From positions 1-64,000 of the forward strand of contig CAYYOV010000017.1 in assembly GCA_964473365.1 (NCBI GenBank): 64,000 nucleotides of DNA. The letters run 5' to 3'. Made by a program: the position numbers and the translations under genes. Every line of letters starts with the position of its first letter. Position 1 is the stretch's first letter. This DNA is from 2-02-FULL-55-14 sp964473365. GTDB taxonomy: Bacteria; Bacteroidota; Ignavibacteria; UBA10030. Below the pieces are notes generated by a model. It saw only the letters and a program-made list of their open reading frames with translations, was not told where the DNA came from and made no database searches. Below are positions 46,159 through 54,409 of the stretch, in pieces.

Positions 46159-46334
46159 GTTCGGTAGAAGTGTGCGCGGGAATGGAATATCTGGGTACTT
46201 CATCATACCCAGAAAATCTGATTCTGGAAAGGGGCCCTTCGAGTGCTCCCCGCTTTGGCATGGGCTCATTCCGGGCCTTGCGCCTCGGAGTGTCATCGGG
46301 TATTTTCCCAATGACCACTGTGGAGGAGCATATG

Positions 46335-47072
46335 ATGCGCATTCTTCGAACCTGGGGCTTCGTCCCTGCCGGGATCATCCTCCTGATCTCAATTCTCGGT
46401 ATCGCTTCCGCACAAAATGCCCCTCGTGCGACCCCAAAGCCGGCGGCTTTAAATGGGGCGTGGGAGGCCAACGATGGAGATGCGACCATCCGATTGGTCT
46501 TTCGATCGTCCTCCATTCTCGAATTCGACGGAGAAGCGTTCCCCTATGTTCTCACGCCCAAGGTGATCCGCGTGGATGAAGATGGAGAGACAGTGGAGTA
46601 TCCGTACGTGCTCAAAGGGGACGTGTTGACGCTCACCTTCGAAGATGGCGAGAAGGTTGTGTTCCACAAAGCCGGCCGATCGGCTCCGGTGAAGCAAGCG
46701 GCGTCCGATGTCCCCGCTCCGACCGGCACGGAACACCTGCTGAGCGGCCGATTCATGAGCTATTCCAGCGCGAGTTCTTCGACCGGTTCGTCATCGTGGA
46801 CGACGTATGTCTCGTTCGACGGCCGGGGAAGCTTCGAGTGGAGCTCCGAATCGGCGCACAGCGCGAGCAGCTATGACCAGACCGGAGCTCAGACGGGATC
46901 GGGGCTCGCGTATGGCTCGAACAATGGCAATCGCGGCACGTATCGCGTGGTGGGCGACCGCATCCTGGTACGATTCCCCGACGGCTCCGAGGGAGAGGCC
47001 TACGTCAAGGAACGGTTCGCCGATGGCAGCATCGGAGCATTCACGTACGACGGAAAGACGTATGCACGTTGA
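46335..47072 (+). CDS. Hypothetical secreted protein
   Basis: The product is 245 aa. ATG 46335 follows GGAGGAG by six bases and is preferred over ATG 46332. The signal MRILRTWGFVPAGIILLISILGIASAQ is cleaved near ASAQ. The mature protein has two strand-rich halves: LNGAWEANDGDATIRLVFRSSSILEFDG... YVLKGDVLTLTFEDGEKVVF, a pattern like a lipocalin-like extracellular domain, and a Ser-rich linker (SYSSASSSTGSSS) followed by RGTYRVVGDRILVRFPDGSEGEAYVKERF. The second half repeats the logic of the first. Function is unknown. Confidence 0.75.
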   Translation: MRILRTWGFVPAGIILLISILGIASAQNAPRATPKPAALNGAWEANDGDATIRLVFRSSSILEFDGEAFPYVLTPKVIRVDEDGETVEYPYVLKGDVLTLTFEDGEKVVFHKAGRSAPVKQAASDVPAPTGTEHLLSGRFMSYSSASSSTGSSSWTTYVSFDGRGSFEWSSESAHSASSYDQTGAQTGSGLAYGSNNGNRGTYRVVGDRILVRFPDGSEGEAYVKERFADGSIGAFTYDGKTYAR

Positions 47073-47205
47073 CCGACCTGTGGATCAATCGAAGTGCGCG
47101 TTTGACAGGCGCGCGGTTGCGATCGAGCACAGCAATCCGTAGGTTGACTTGAACACCGGTCCGATCGCGGACCATGTCCCTGGATCCTTTCCTTCGTACT
47201 CTCAA

Positions 47206-47739
47206 ATGAATACCTCCTCTCCCGCAACGATGCATGTTGTCGCTCCAGACGGCGAACCAACGATCACGCTTTCACGATGGTTCTCAGCTTCCCCTGAGGC
47301 ACTCTGGAAGACCTGGACGGACCCGTCGTCGCTGGCACGCTGGTGGGGTCCGTTCGAGAATCCGGTGTGTCAGATCGATGCGCGGAAGGGTGGGGCATAC
47401 CGCATCGTCATGCAATCGCCTGAGGGGGTACAATTCCCGCTCACGGGTGAGTTCGAAGAGCTTCATCCTCCCGACCGGGTCGTGTTGAGGATGAGCACGA
47501 AGGAACATCCTTCCGATTGGCACAATCTGTTCAACACATATCGCGGCGCCCCCCGAGACTCGAGGGCCGAAGACCTGCGCCTCGTGGCCACGTTTGCGTC
47601 CTCCGACGGAGGGACGATCCTGACGGTCGAAGCCCAGTTTGCGAACGTCGCCGACCGCGATGCGCACCTGACGATGAGCACGACCAAAGGATGGGGGACC
47701 AGCTTCGACCGGCTGCAGGCATTGCTCTCCTCCACGTGA
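47206..47739 (+). CDS. SRPBCC/AHSA1-domain protein
   Basis: The product is 177 aa from ATG 47206. It has the AHSA1-type START fold: ITLSRWFSASPEALWKTWTDPSSLARWWGPFENP, then DARKGGAYRIVM, GEFEELHPPDRVVLRM and a terminal helix GWGTSFDRLQALL. Proteins of this type bind small hydrophobic ligands or help chaperones, but most are uncharacterised. It shares no operon with its neighbours: it is convergent with the GTPase operon and separated from it by a strong hairpin. Confidence 0.88.
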   Translation: MNTSSPATMHVVAPDGEPTITLSRWFSASPEALWKTWTDPSSLARWWGPFENPVCQIDARKGGAYRIVMQSPEGVQFPLTGEFEELHPPDRVVLRMSTKEHPSDWHNLFNTYRGAPRDSRAEDLRLVATFASSDGGTILTVEAQFANVADRDAHLTMSTTKGWGTSFDRLQALLSST

Positions 47740-47773
47740 ATTTCCCAACGTAGGGTGCTGCCGATCACAAATA

Positions 47774-47805
47774 CGAAGGCCCGTCGAGATATCGACGGGC
47801 CTTCG
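47774..47805. terminator. Bidirectional terminator hairpin
   Basis: A perfect 14-bp stem, CGAAGGCCCGTCGA (47774-47787) and TCGACGGGCCTTCG (47792-47805), has a GATA loop. It lies between convergent genes. The T tract on the plus side is weak (CCTGTTTGG). Confidence 0.75.
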
Positions 47806-47836
47806 CCTGTTTGGGTCGCGACGAATGATCTCCCGC

Positions 47837-49177
47837 TCAGGATCGGCGTCGCTGTGTCTTGAACATATCCGTCAGCACCGTCCGCAGATTCGGCTCGCCG
47901 ATCTCCTCCAGGTCGTAGGTGACGCGGTAGGCCGGCTTCTTGATCTTCACGATGCGCGCCAAGTCGATCGGCGTTCCGATGATGACCGCATCGGCCGGTA
48001 CCCGATTGATCGTCGCTTCGAGGTCCTTTACCTGCTTCGGAGAATATCCCATGGCCGGCAAGAGCACGCCGATCTTCGGATATGTCTCGAAGGTTCGCTT
48101 CATCTCTCCCGTGACGTAGGGCCTCGGGTCGATGAGCTTTGCCGCGCCATACTTCCGGGCCGCTACCGTTCCGGCCCCGATCGCCATCTCCCCGTGTGTG
48201 AGCGTCGGCCCATCCTCGATGACGAGGACGGTCTTGCCGGAAATGTCCGCTCCTCGCTCGATCCTGATCGGCGAGGCTGCGTCGATCACCAGAGCCTTGG
48301 GGTTGACGGAATGGATGTTGCTCCGCAATCCGTCCACCTGCGACGGAGTTGCCGAGTCGATCTTGTTGATGATCACCACATCGGCGAGTCGGAGGTTGGC
48401 TTCGCTTGGATAGTAGGTCAGTTCGTTCCCGACTCGGAGCGGATCGGCGACGACGATATGGAGGTCCGGGGTGTAGAACGGCAGATCGTTGTTGCCCCCG
48501 TCCCAGATGATGATATCGGCGTCTTGCTCCGCCTGCTGGAGGATGGCTTCGTAGTCCACCCCGGCGTAGATGATGATCCCGTTGACGATGTGGGGCTCGT
48601 ATTCTTCCATCTCCTCGATCGTGCAGCGATGCTTCTTCAGGTCTTCGAGCGATGCGTACCGCTGCACCTTCTGCTTTGCGAGGTCACCGTACGGCATCGG
48701 GTGCCGGATCGCCGCGACGCGGTATCCCATGTCCTGAAGGAGCTTCGCCGCCTTGCGCGAAGTCTGGCTCTTCCCGCTTCCGGTGCGTACAGCGCAGATC
48801 GACACGACCGGTTTCCGGCTCTTGATCATTGTCTGCGTGGCGCTCAACAACTTGAAATGGGCCCCGGCAGCAGTCGCGCGGGAGCCGAGGCTCATGACGT
48901 GCTGGTACGACACGTCGCTGTACGAGAACACGACCTCATGCACTTCGAGCTTCCGGACCAGATCTTCGAGGTCCTTCTCCTCGTGAATTGGGATCCCCTG
49001 TGGATAGTATTGTCCGGCCAGCTCTGCAGGGTATTTACGGCCGGCGATATCCGGGATCTGGGCGGCCGTGAATGCCACCACTCGATACCGCGGATCGTCG
49101 CGATAGACGACGTTAAAATTGTGGAAGTCGCGCCCCGCGGCGCCGACGATCAGCGTTCGGATCTGTTTCGCGCTCAT
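47837..49177 (-). CDS. COG2403-type GTPase, cyclic 2,3-diphosphoglycerate synthetase-like
   Basis: The product is 446 aa. The N-terminal third is a nucleotide-sugar-dehydratase-like Rossmann segment (TLIVGAAGRDFHNFNVVYRD). The P-loop is CAVRTGSGKSQTSRK, followed by IIIWDGGNNDLPFY and ADVVIINKIDSA, where NKID is the G4-like motif. This matches the archaeal cyclic 2,3-diphosphoglycerate synthetase family and its bacterial homologues of unknown role. In a bacterium, synthesis of that thermoprotectant is not assured. The start overlaps the aminotransferase stop by 4 bp, which makes it the last gene of the carbamoyl-phosphate/ornithine operon. Confidence 0.88.
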   Translation of the reverse strand: MSAKQIRTLIVGAAGRDFHNFNVVYRDDPRYRVVAFTAAQIPDIAGRKYPAELAGQYYPQGIPIHEEKDLEDLVRKLEVHEVVFSYSDVSYQHVMSLGSRATAAGAHFKLLSATQTMIKSRKPVVSICAVRTGSGKSQTSRKAAKLLQDMGYRVAAIRHPMPYGDLAKQKVQRYASLEDLKKHRCTIEEMEEYEPHIVNGIIIYAGVDYEAILQQAEQDADIIIWDGGNNDLPFYTPDLHIVVADPLRVGNELTYYPSEANLRLADVVIINKIDSATPSQVDGLRSNIHSVNPKALVIDAASPIRIERGADISGKTVLVIEDGPTLTHGEMAIGAGTVAARKYGAAKLIDPRPYVTGEMKRTFETYPKIGVLLPAMGYSPKQVKDLEATINRVPADAVIIGTPIDLARIVKIKKPAYRVTYDLEEIGEPNLRTVLTDMFKTQRRRS

Positions 49178-50403
49178 GCCTTGGCTCCTTGTATCGCCTT
49201 CCCAATGAGGGCGGGCGTGGTCAGCACCCGCTGCAGGCGTTCGAGCGCCCAGTCGATCTCCTGCTTCGTGATCACGAGCGGAGGAGCGATGCGGATGACG
49301 GTTTCATGGGTCTCTTTGCATAAGATACCCTCCTTGAGCAACGCCTCGCAGAAGGGCCTCGCTTCACGGTCAAGCACGAGTCCGATCCACAGGCCGCGCC
49401 CCCGAACCTGTTTGACGACCGGAGACGGGACCGCGCGGAGCTGCTTCATGAAGTACTCGCCGAGCTCGGCCGAGCGTTCGATCAGCCGTTCGTCGATGAG
49501 AACCTTCAGCGAGGCTCGAGCTGTGGCGGCGGCCAGCGGATTTCCGCCGAACGTCGAGCCATGGTCGCCCGGTTTGAACACACCGAGCACCTCCCGCCTG
49601 GACAGAACGGCGGAGATCGGGTAGAAGCCGCCTCCCAGCGCCTTCCCGATGATGACGGCGTCAGGTTGCACCCCTTCATACTCATACGCGAAGAGCCGTC
49701 CTGAACGGCCGAGTCCGGATTGGATCTCATCGCAGATGAGCAGGACGTTCGACTGACGGCAGAGCCGTTCGGCCTTCTTCAGGTAGCCTTCTGGCGGAAC
49801 AACAATGCCGGCTTCCCCTTGGATCGGCTCGACAAGAAATGCGACCGTATTCGGCGTAATCGCTTGCTCGAGTGCGCGTGCGTCTCCGTAGGGAACGACC
49901 ACGAATCCCGGAGTGAACGGTCCGAATCCGGAACGGTATTGCTCGTCGGTCGAAAAGCTGACGATGGTCGTGGTGCGGCCGTGGAAGTTACCGGCGGCGA
50001 CGATGATCTCGGCTTTGCCGTCGGGAACCCCTTTGACCGTGTAGCCCCACTTGCGCGCAGCTTTGACGGCGGTCTCGACCGCTTCGGCCCCCGAGTTCAT
50101 CGGCAGGCTCACGTCGAAACCCGTCAGCTCGTGCAGTTGCTTTTCAAGGAGGGGAAGCTGGTCGTTTCGGAAGGCGCGGCTCGTGAGCGTGAGGCGTTGA
50201 GCCTGCTCCTGGAATGCGGCGAAGATGGCGGGGTGACAGTGCCCCTGGTTGACGGCGGAGTATGCCGCCAGGCAATCGAGGTACCGGTGTCCCTCTACAT
50301 CGGTGATCCAGACGCCGTTCGCTTTGGCGGCGACGACGTCAAGGGGGTGATAGTTGTGCGCGCCGTACTGGTCTTCAAGCGCGATGTAATCTTGCGGACG
50401 CAT
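49174..50403 (-). CDS. rocD: Ornithine aminotransferase
   Basis: The product is 409 aa, a class III PLP-dependent aminotransferase. Features: ALEDQYGAHNYHPLDVVAAKANGVWITDVEG at the start, as in ornithine aminotransferases; MNSGAEAVETAVKAARKW; CDEIQSGLGRSG with the PLP-binding Asp; and the Schiff-base Lys in IIGKALGGGFYP. Length and end are typical. The enzyme converts ornithine and 2-oxoglutarate to glutamate-5-semialdehyde and glutamate, leading on to proline or glutamate. It lies in an operon with two transcarbamoylases and carbamate kinase, which supports ornithine as substrate over acetylornithine. An intergenic segment of 156 bp with inverted repeats separates it from pyrB. Confidence 0.9.
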   Translation of the reverse strand: MRPQDYIALEDQYGAHNYHPLDVVAAKANGVWITDVEGHRYLDCLAAYSAVNQGHCHPAIFAAFQEQAQRLTLTSRAFRNDQLPLLEKQLHELTGFDVSLPMNSGAEAVETAVKAARKWGYTVKGVPDGKAEIIVAAGNFHGRTTTIVSFSTDEQYRSGFGPFTPGFVVVPYGDARALEQAITPNTVAFLVEPIQGEAGIVVPPEGYLKKAERLCRQSNVLLICDEIQSGLGRSGRLFAYEYEGVQPDAVIIGKALGGGFYPISAVLSRREVLGVFKPGDHGSTFGGNPLAAATARASLKVLIDERLIERSAELGEYFMKQLRAVPSPVVKQVRGRGLWIGLVLDREARPFCEALLKEGILCKETHETVIRIAPPLVITKQEIDWALERLQRVLTTPALIGKAIQGAKA

Positions 50404-50431
50404 AAATGGCCTCTGGTGGAAGATGGATGTT

Positions 50432-50542
50432 CGGTACGGACGGTCCTGATCCTCTCCGCGTCGGTCCGGAGGCCATGGCCGACTGGTAGAAGATGAGGAA
50501 CGACCAACGTTCCGTACCGGTACGCTCGATCAGATCGAGCGT
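50432..50542 (-). promoter_or_regulatory. Inverted repeats between pyrB and rocD
   Basis: CGGTACGGA (50432-50440) pairs at a distance with TCCGTACCG (50511-50519). A perfect dyad follows: ACGCTCGATC at 50522-50531 and GATCGAGCGT at 50533-50542 around a single A, which can fold as a 7-bp stem with a 7-base loop. The dyad begins 18 bases after the pyrB stop. There is no T tract. These could be a regulator site or an mRNA processing or attenuation structure inside the operon. Confidence 0.35.
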
Positions 50543-50559
50543 CATGAACGGTCCATCCA

Positions 50560-51463
50560 TCATGGTTCGATCAGCATGGAAATGAGCGCCATCCGCACGA
50601 ACAGTCCATTTCGTGCCTGACGAAAGTACGCCGCGCGCGGGTCTCCGTCGACCGCAGGGTCTATCTCGACGGATCGCGGAAGCGGGTGCAACAGGATGGC
50701 TGACCCCTTCAATCGATCGAGTGTCTCCACTTTCAGGTTGAAGGCCTCCGGGCGCACGTCGTGCGAGCGCAACCGGTCAGGATCGATCCGGGTCTGGTAC
50801 ACCACATCCGCATCAGGCAGGACCTTCTCCGGGTCGGATGTGAGAACATACTGCACGCCGTGGTCATCCAGGTAGCGCAAAATGTCCTTCCCGATCTGCA
50901 GCTCAGGCGGAGCCACGAACACGAGCTTGTTCCGTTCGACCTTGCCGAGCAGATAGGCGAGCGAGCGAACCGTACGGCCGACATCGAGCGCACCCATGAA
51001 CACAACGGTCAGACCGTTGATCGTCCGGCATTCCTGTTGGATCGTATAGAGGTCGAGCAGGGCCTGTGTCGGGTGCTGCCCGCCTTCGCCGTCTCCCGCG
51101 TTGATGATCGGTACGGGCGAGATCGCCGCAGCGCGCTTTGCTCCATCATGCTCGCGCGAGCGGAGCACGATGATATCACACATTCCGGCGATGATGCGGA
51201 TCGTGTCTTCGAGATGCTCTCCAGGGATTTCCGACGAGAATTCCTGTGCCGATTCGGTGCTCAACACTTTGCCGCCCAGACGCTGTATGGCCGACTCGAA
51301 CGAAAACCGTGTCCGGGTCGAGGAGCCGTAAAAGAGCGTCGCCATGATCCGGCGCTCGTAGTCTCGCGTTCCCCCGTGCTGTACGGTCGCTTCCATCTGA
51401 CGGGCGCGGGCGAACAGCTCGTGGATCAGCGGGACGGTGAACTGCTGGGACTCGATGACGTGG
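50560..51463 (-). CDS. pyrB: Aspartate carbamoyltransferase catalytic subunit, 5' end in an assembly gap
   Basis: The visible 300 aa begin at the gap edge with HVIESQQFTVPLIHELFARA, close to the usual N-terminus of the family, so only about ten residues should be missing. Carbamoyl-phosphate binding motifs are SSTRTRFSFE, GEGGQHPTQALLD and, near the end, HPLPR, which is diagnostic for ATCase as opposed to the HCLPAH of OTCase. The residue before STRTR is Ser, where most family members have Pro. It makes N-carbamoyl-aspartate, the committed pyrimidine precursor. It follows carbamate kinase in the operon, and no regulatory subunit gene is present. Confidence 0.9.
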
Positions 51464-51563
51464 NNNNNNNNNNNNNNNNNNNNNNNNNNNNNNNNNNNNN
51501 NNNNNNNNNNNNNNNNNNNNNNNNNNNNNNNNNNNNNNNNNNNNNNNNNNNNNNNNNNNNNNN
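51464..51563. other. Assembly gap of exactly 100 N
   Basis: The gap separates the end of carbamate kinase from the start of pyrB. The flanks are not duplicated here, so a short real sequence is missing: about 12-15 residues of the kinase, its stop, the spacer and about 10 residues of pyrB. Confidence 0.98.
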
Positions 51564-52462
51564 TCCATCAAGCACTCGTACGACGTGATGATCACTTCCT
51601 TTCCGCCATGCCGCAGGTACTGCACGGCCGCTTCGACCTTAGGCCCCATGCTACCGGGCGGGAACTGTCCTTGGCTGTTCCAGCGCTCCATTTCATCGCA
51701 TGTGACCCGCTCCAGCTTCCGCTCCGCCGGCTTCTTGTACTCAAGATAGACAGCGTCGGCATCGGTGCTGATGACGAAGAGATCGGCGTTCAGGTCCGCA
51801 GCGAGCAGCGCGGAAGCCCGGTCCTTGTCGATGACCGCCTCGGCGCCAGTCACGCGATACCCATGCTCGATCACAGGAATACCGCCTCCGCCGACGGCGA
51901 TAACGATCATGCCGAGGTCGAGGATCTGCCGAATGATGTGACGTTCGAAGACCTCGACCGGAGTCGGGGAGGGGACGACCCGACGGTAGCCGCGCGCTGA
52001 GTCTTCGATCATTGTCCAACCGAATCGTGCGGCCTTTTCGTCGGCGTCCGCCCGGTTGTAGAAGGGTCCGATTGGTTTCGTCGGCTTCGTGAAGGCCGGA
52101 TCGTCGGGGTCGACGCGAACCTGTGTTAGCACGGTCATCACAGGCGTCTTGAGGCCGATCTCCCGGAGTTCGAACTCCATCGCACGTTGGATGAGGTAGC
52201 CGATCTCACTCTGCGTTGCGGCGACGCAGACGTCAAGGGGGAGCGTGTAGACCTCTGAAGCAGCCCGCTCGGAGCGGAGGAGCTGCGCACCGACCTGGGG
52301 GCCGTTGCCGTGGGTGATGACAATACGCCAGCCGTGCTTGACCATTCGCACGATCGAACGAGCGGTGGCGTGTGCGTTGGCCAGCTGTTCGCCTATGGTG
52401 CCGCGCTGGCCGGCGCGAATGAGGGAGTTGCCCCCGATGGCGATAAGAGCGGTCTGAGGCAC
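51564..52462 (-). CDS. arcC: Carbamate kinase, 3' end in an assembly gap
   Basis: The visible 299 aa begin at a GTG start. The amino-acid-kinase fold is clear: ALIAIGGNSLI, VITHGNGPQVGAQLLRSE, VAVGGGGIPVIEH, and IDKDRASALLAADLNADLFVISTDADAVYLEY, all typical of carbamate kinase. The end, GSMGPKVEAAVQYLRHGGKEVIITSYECL, is only a dozen residues short of the usual C-terminus. It interconverts carbamoyl phosphate plus ADP with ATP, CO2 and NH3. In this operon it could supply carbamoyl phosphate to both transcarbamoylases, or drain it for ATP. It lies 99 bp after the OTCase gene. Confidence 0.93.
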
Positions 52463-52533
52463 AATGATCTTGGCATAAAGCGAACACTGATGACACGGAT
52501 CAGAGATCAGTGACCATCTTTCTTGTCAGTGTC

Positions 52534-52555
52534 ACCTGCCTGCCGGCGGGCAGGT
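52534..52555 (-). repeat. Palindromic hairpin in the argF-arcC spacer
   Basis: ACCTGCC (52534-52540) and GGCAGGT (52549-52555) pair around an 8-base loop that itself contains CCGG. It lies 7-28 bases past the argF stop codon inside the operon. It may be a copy of a dispersed GC-rich palindrome, which cannot be tested within the window; no second copy was seen here. Confidence 0.45.
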
Positions 52556-52561
52556 TTGTGT

Positions 52562-53482
52562 TCACGCTTTCTTCATAAGTTGCACCAGCACGGCCTTCTG
52601 CGCGTGCAGACGATTCTCGGCTTCCTGGAACACGATCGAGGCCTTGCTGTCGATCACCTCGTCCGTCACTTCGTCACCTCTGTGCGCCGGGAGGCAGTGC
52701 ATGAACACCGCATCCTTCTTCGCGCGCGCCATAAGGGCCGCATTCACCTGGTACGGCTTGAAGATGACCTTTCGTTTCTCTGTCTCTGCTTCTTGTCCCA
52801 TGGAAGCCCAGACGTCTGTGTAGATCGCGTCGGCGCCGGCGACACCTCTCATGGGATCGCGGACCACTTCGATCTGGGCTCCCGTCGAGCGGGCATCTTC
52901 CTGGGCCAACTGGAGGGCGGCTGGATCAGGGTCATATCCCTCCGGGCAAGCGATGGTGACATGTACACCCAACAGCGCACCGGCGAACATCAGGGAATGG
53001 GCCACATTGTTGCCATCGCCGACGTACGTCAGTTTGAGGCCCTTTAGCTTCCCCTTCACTTCTTTCAGCGTGAGGAAGTCGGCCAGCGCTTGGCAAGGAT
53101 GCGAGTAGTCAGTGAGAGCGTTGATGACCGGCACGCGAGCGTGTTTGGCCATGTCGATGACGATCTGATGCGCAAATGTCCGGATCATGATCCCCTGGAC
53201 CATTCGCTCGAGATTCTTGGCGACGTCATGTACCGACTCTCGTATTCCGAGACTGATCTCGGAGGGCATCAGCGGCACCGAGAAACCGCCCAGCTGATGG
53301 ATGCCGACGTCGAACGATACGCGAGTCCGGAGCGACGGCTTCTCGAATATCATCGCGAGAGCCTTGCCCTTGAGCGCAGTCGAATACTTCTTCGGATGCT
53401 TCTTGATGTCTGCCGCCAGGGCCAACGTGCGAGCCAGCTCTTTGGATGAGAGATCGCGGACGGTGAGGAAGTCTTTTTTCAT
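52562..53482 (-). CDS. argF: Ornithine carbamoyltransferase
   Basis: The product is 306 aa from ATG 53482; a frame open to 53533 adds 17 unsupported residues. Motifs: FEKPSLRTRVSFDVG (carbamoyl-phosphate loop, with SLRTR in place of the commoner STRTR), HPCQALADFLTLKE, the ornithine loop DVWASMGQE, and HCLPAHRG, which is diagnostic of OTCase. It makes citrulline from ornithine and carbamoyl phosphate, or the reverse in arginine or citrulline fermentation. It is the first gene of the five-gene operon. The family also contains acetyl- and succinylornithine transcarbamoylases, but the SMG loop fits ornithine. Confidence 0.92.
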   Translation of the reverse strand: MKKDFLTVRDLSSKELARTLALAADIKKHPKKYSTALKGKALAMIFEKPSLRTRVSFDVGIHQLGGFSVPLMPSEISLGIRESVHDVAKNLERMVQGIMIRTFAHQIVIDMAKHARVPVINALTDYSHPCQALADFLTLKEVKGKLKGLKLTYVGDGNNVAHSLMFAGALLGVHVTIACPEGYDPDPAALQLAQEDARSTGAQIEVVRDPMRGVAGADAIYTDVWASMGQEAETEKRKVIFKPYQVNAALMARAKKDAVFMHCLPAHRGDEVTDEVIDSKASIVFQEAENRLHAQKAVLVQLMKKA

Positions 53483-53882
53483 GGGAGATCTGGAATGAGT
53501 CGGAATGTCATGTGTCGATGATCTCGAGCCCACAGAGTCGTATGACCTTTAGGTCGCCCGGAGGGCAGACCGGCTGCTCAAGTGTCGACCAAGCTAGCGA
53601 AAGGTTTACATTGACGGGAGCGATCGGCCAGATATCCGCTTCAAGCCACGTGCCACCGATTTCAGCATGAAATCGACATTTTGGCGGATTTCATTGCGGG
53701 ATCCCGCTGATTCCGTGTCGGAATCTCGGGGGCGAAAATGAGGGATTCTATTCGCTCCTATCGGAAAGTACCACCGATCCGTTCCGACCGTCAGGAAGCC
53801 AAAACGGGCGTAACAGATTACAGCATCGTCACTTGCGTTCGCGAGAGGGATGAGTATATTTTAGTAGACCGGAGGCTGACAT
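53483..53882. other. Divergent intergenic region
   Basis: The 400 bp between argF and the plus-strand gene at 53883 must hold the operon promoter. The argF side shows no unambiguous -35/-10 pair. The short frames here are not supported. Confidence 0.4.
53833..53875 (+). promoter_or_regulatory. Promoter and ribosome-binding site of the 150-aa gene
   Basis: TTGCGT (53833-53838) and TATATT (53855-53860) are spaced by 16 bases. The Shine-Dalgarno GGAGG (53871-53875) lies seven bases before ATG 53883. Confidence 0.55.
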
Positions 53883-54335
53883 ATGAACGCGGGTTCAAAA
53901 GCGCTGCTGGATGCCACCGTGAAAGAATGGAACACCTTCGCTGCGTTGCGGGACAAGATGACAGGTGTGGCCAATGAGGTGGCGATGATCACTCGCAAGA
54001 TCATCCAGGAAAACCTGACGTATCTGAAATCTCAGAATATCGAGGTCGAGTGCGAGACGCCGGAGGCGATGAAGGTGCTCGGGGGCGTCATCCACGTCGA
54101 ACCGGTCGTTGAGGCGGCATTCCCGAACGTAAAGGCGAGCGTTCTCCTGAAGTGCGGCGAGGCGAACCGGTCGATCCTGATCAATTCAAACGGTGCGATC
54201 TCTGCGGGCGGCGTCGTCATGACATACGACGCGCTGAAAAAGGGGATCCCCGATCCCTTCGCCAACAATGCGGCCGATTTCGTCCGCGACGCGTTCCTGT
54301 TCGTCGCCCGGACGGGCAAAGACGCCGCAAAATGA
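53883..54335 (+). CDS. Hypothetical protein
   Basis: The product is 150 aa with a well-placed GGAGG site. It lacks a signal peptide and membrane segments. The N-terminal half is helical (ALLDATVKEWNTFAALRDKMTGVANEVAMITRKIIQENLTYL), and the C-terminal half is mixed (VKASVLLKCGEANRSILINSNGAISAGGVVMTYDALKKG). No family was recognised. It is followed by a hairpin with a T tract, then by a lipoprotein gene. Confidence 0.75.
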   Translation: MNAGSKALLDATVKEWNTFAALRDKMTGVANEVAMITRKIIQENLTYLKSQNIEVECETPEAMKVLGGVIHVEPVVEAAFPNVKASVLLKCGEANRSILINSNGAISAGGVVMTYDALKKGIPDPFANNAADFVRDAFLFVARTGKDAAK

Positions 54336-54342
54336 CTGTTCT

Positions 54343-54382
54343 CCGGACCGCAGTTTTGGAACTCGGTCCGGCCCAAGTTTTT
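54343..54382 (+). terminator. Probable terminator or attenuator
   Basis: CCGGACCG (54343-54350) pairs with CGGTCCGG (54364-54371), with a 13-base loop, followed after CCCAAG by TTTTTC. It lies between the 150-aa gene and the lipoprotein gene. Confidence 0.6.
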
Positions 54383-54409
54383 CTTATCAGATCGGTGAAG
54401 GAGGTTCAC

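Noticed and set aside
47825..49624. Plus-strand open frame of 599 codons
   Set aside because: It is antisense to the GTPase and aminotransferase genes, which have clear motifs. It is Arg- and His-rich and results from high GC at third positions.
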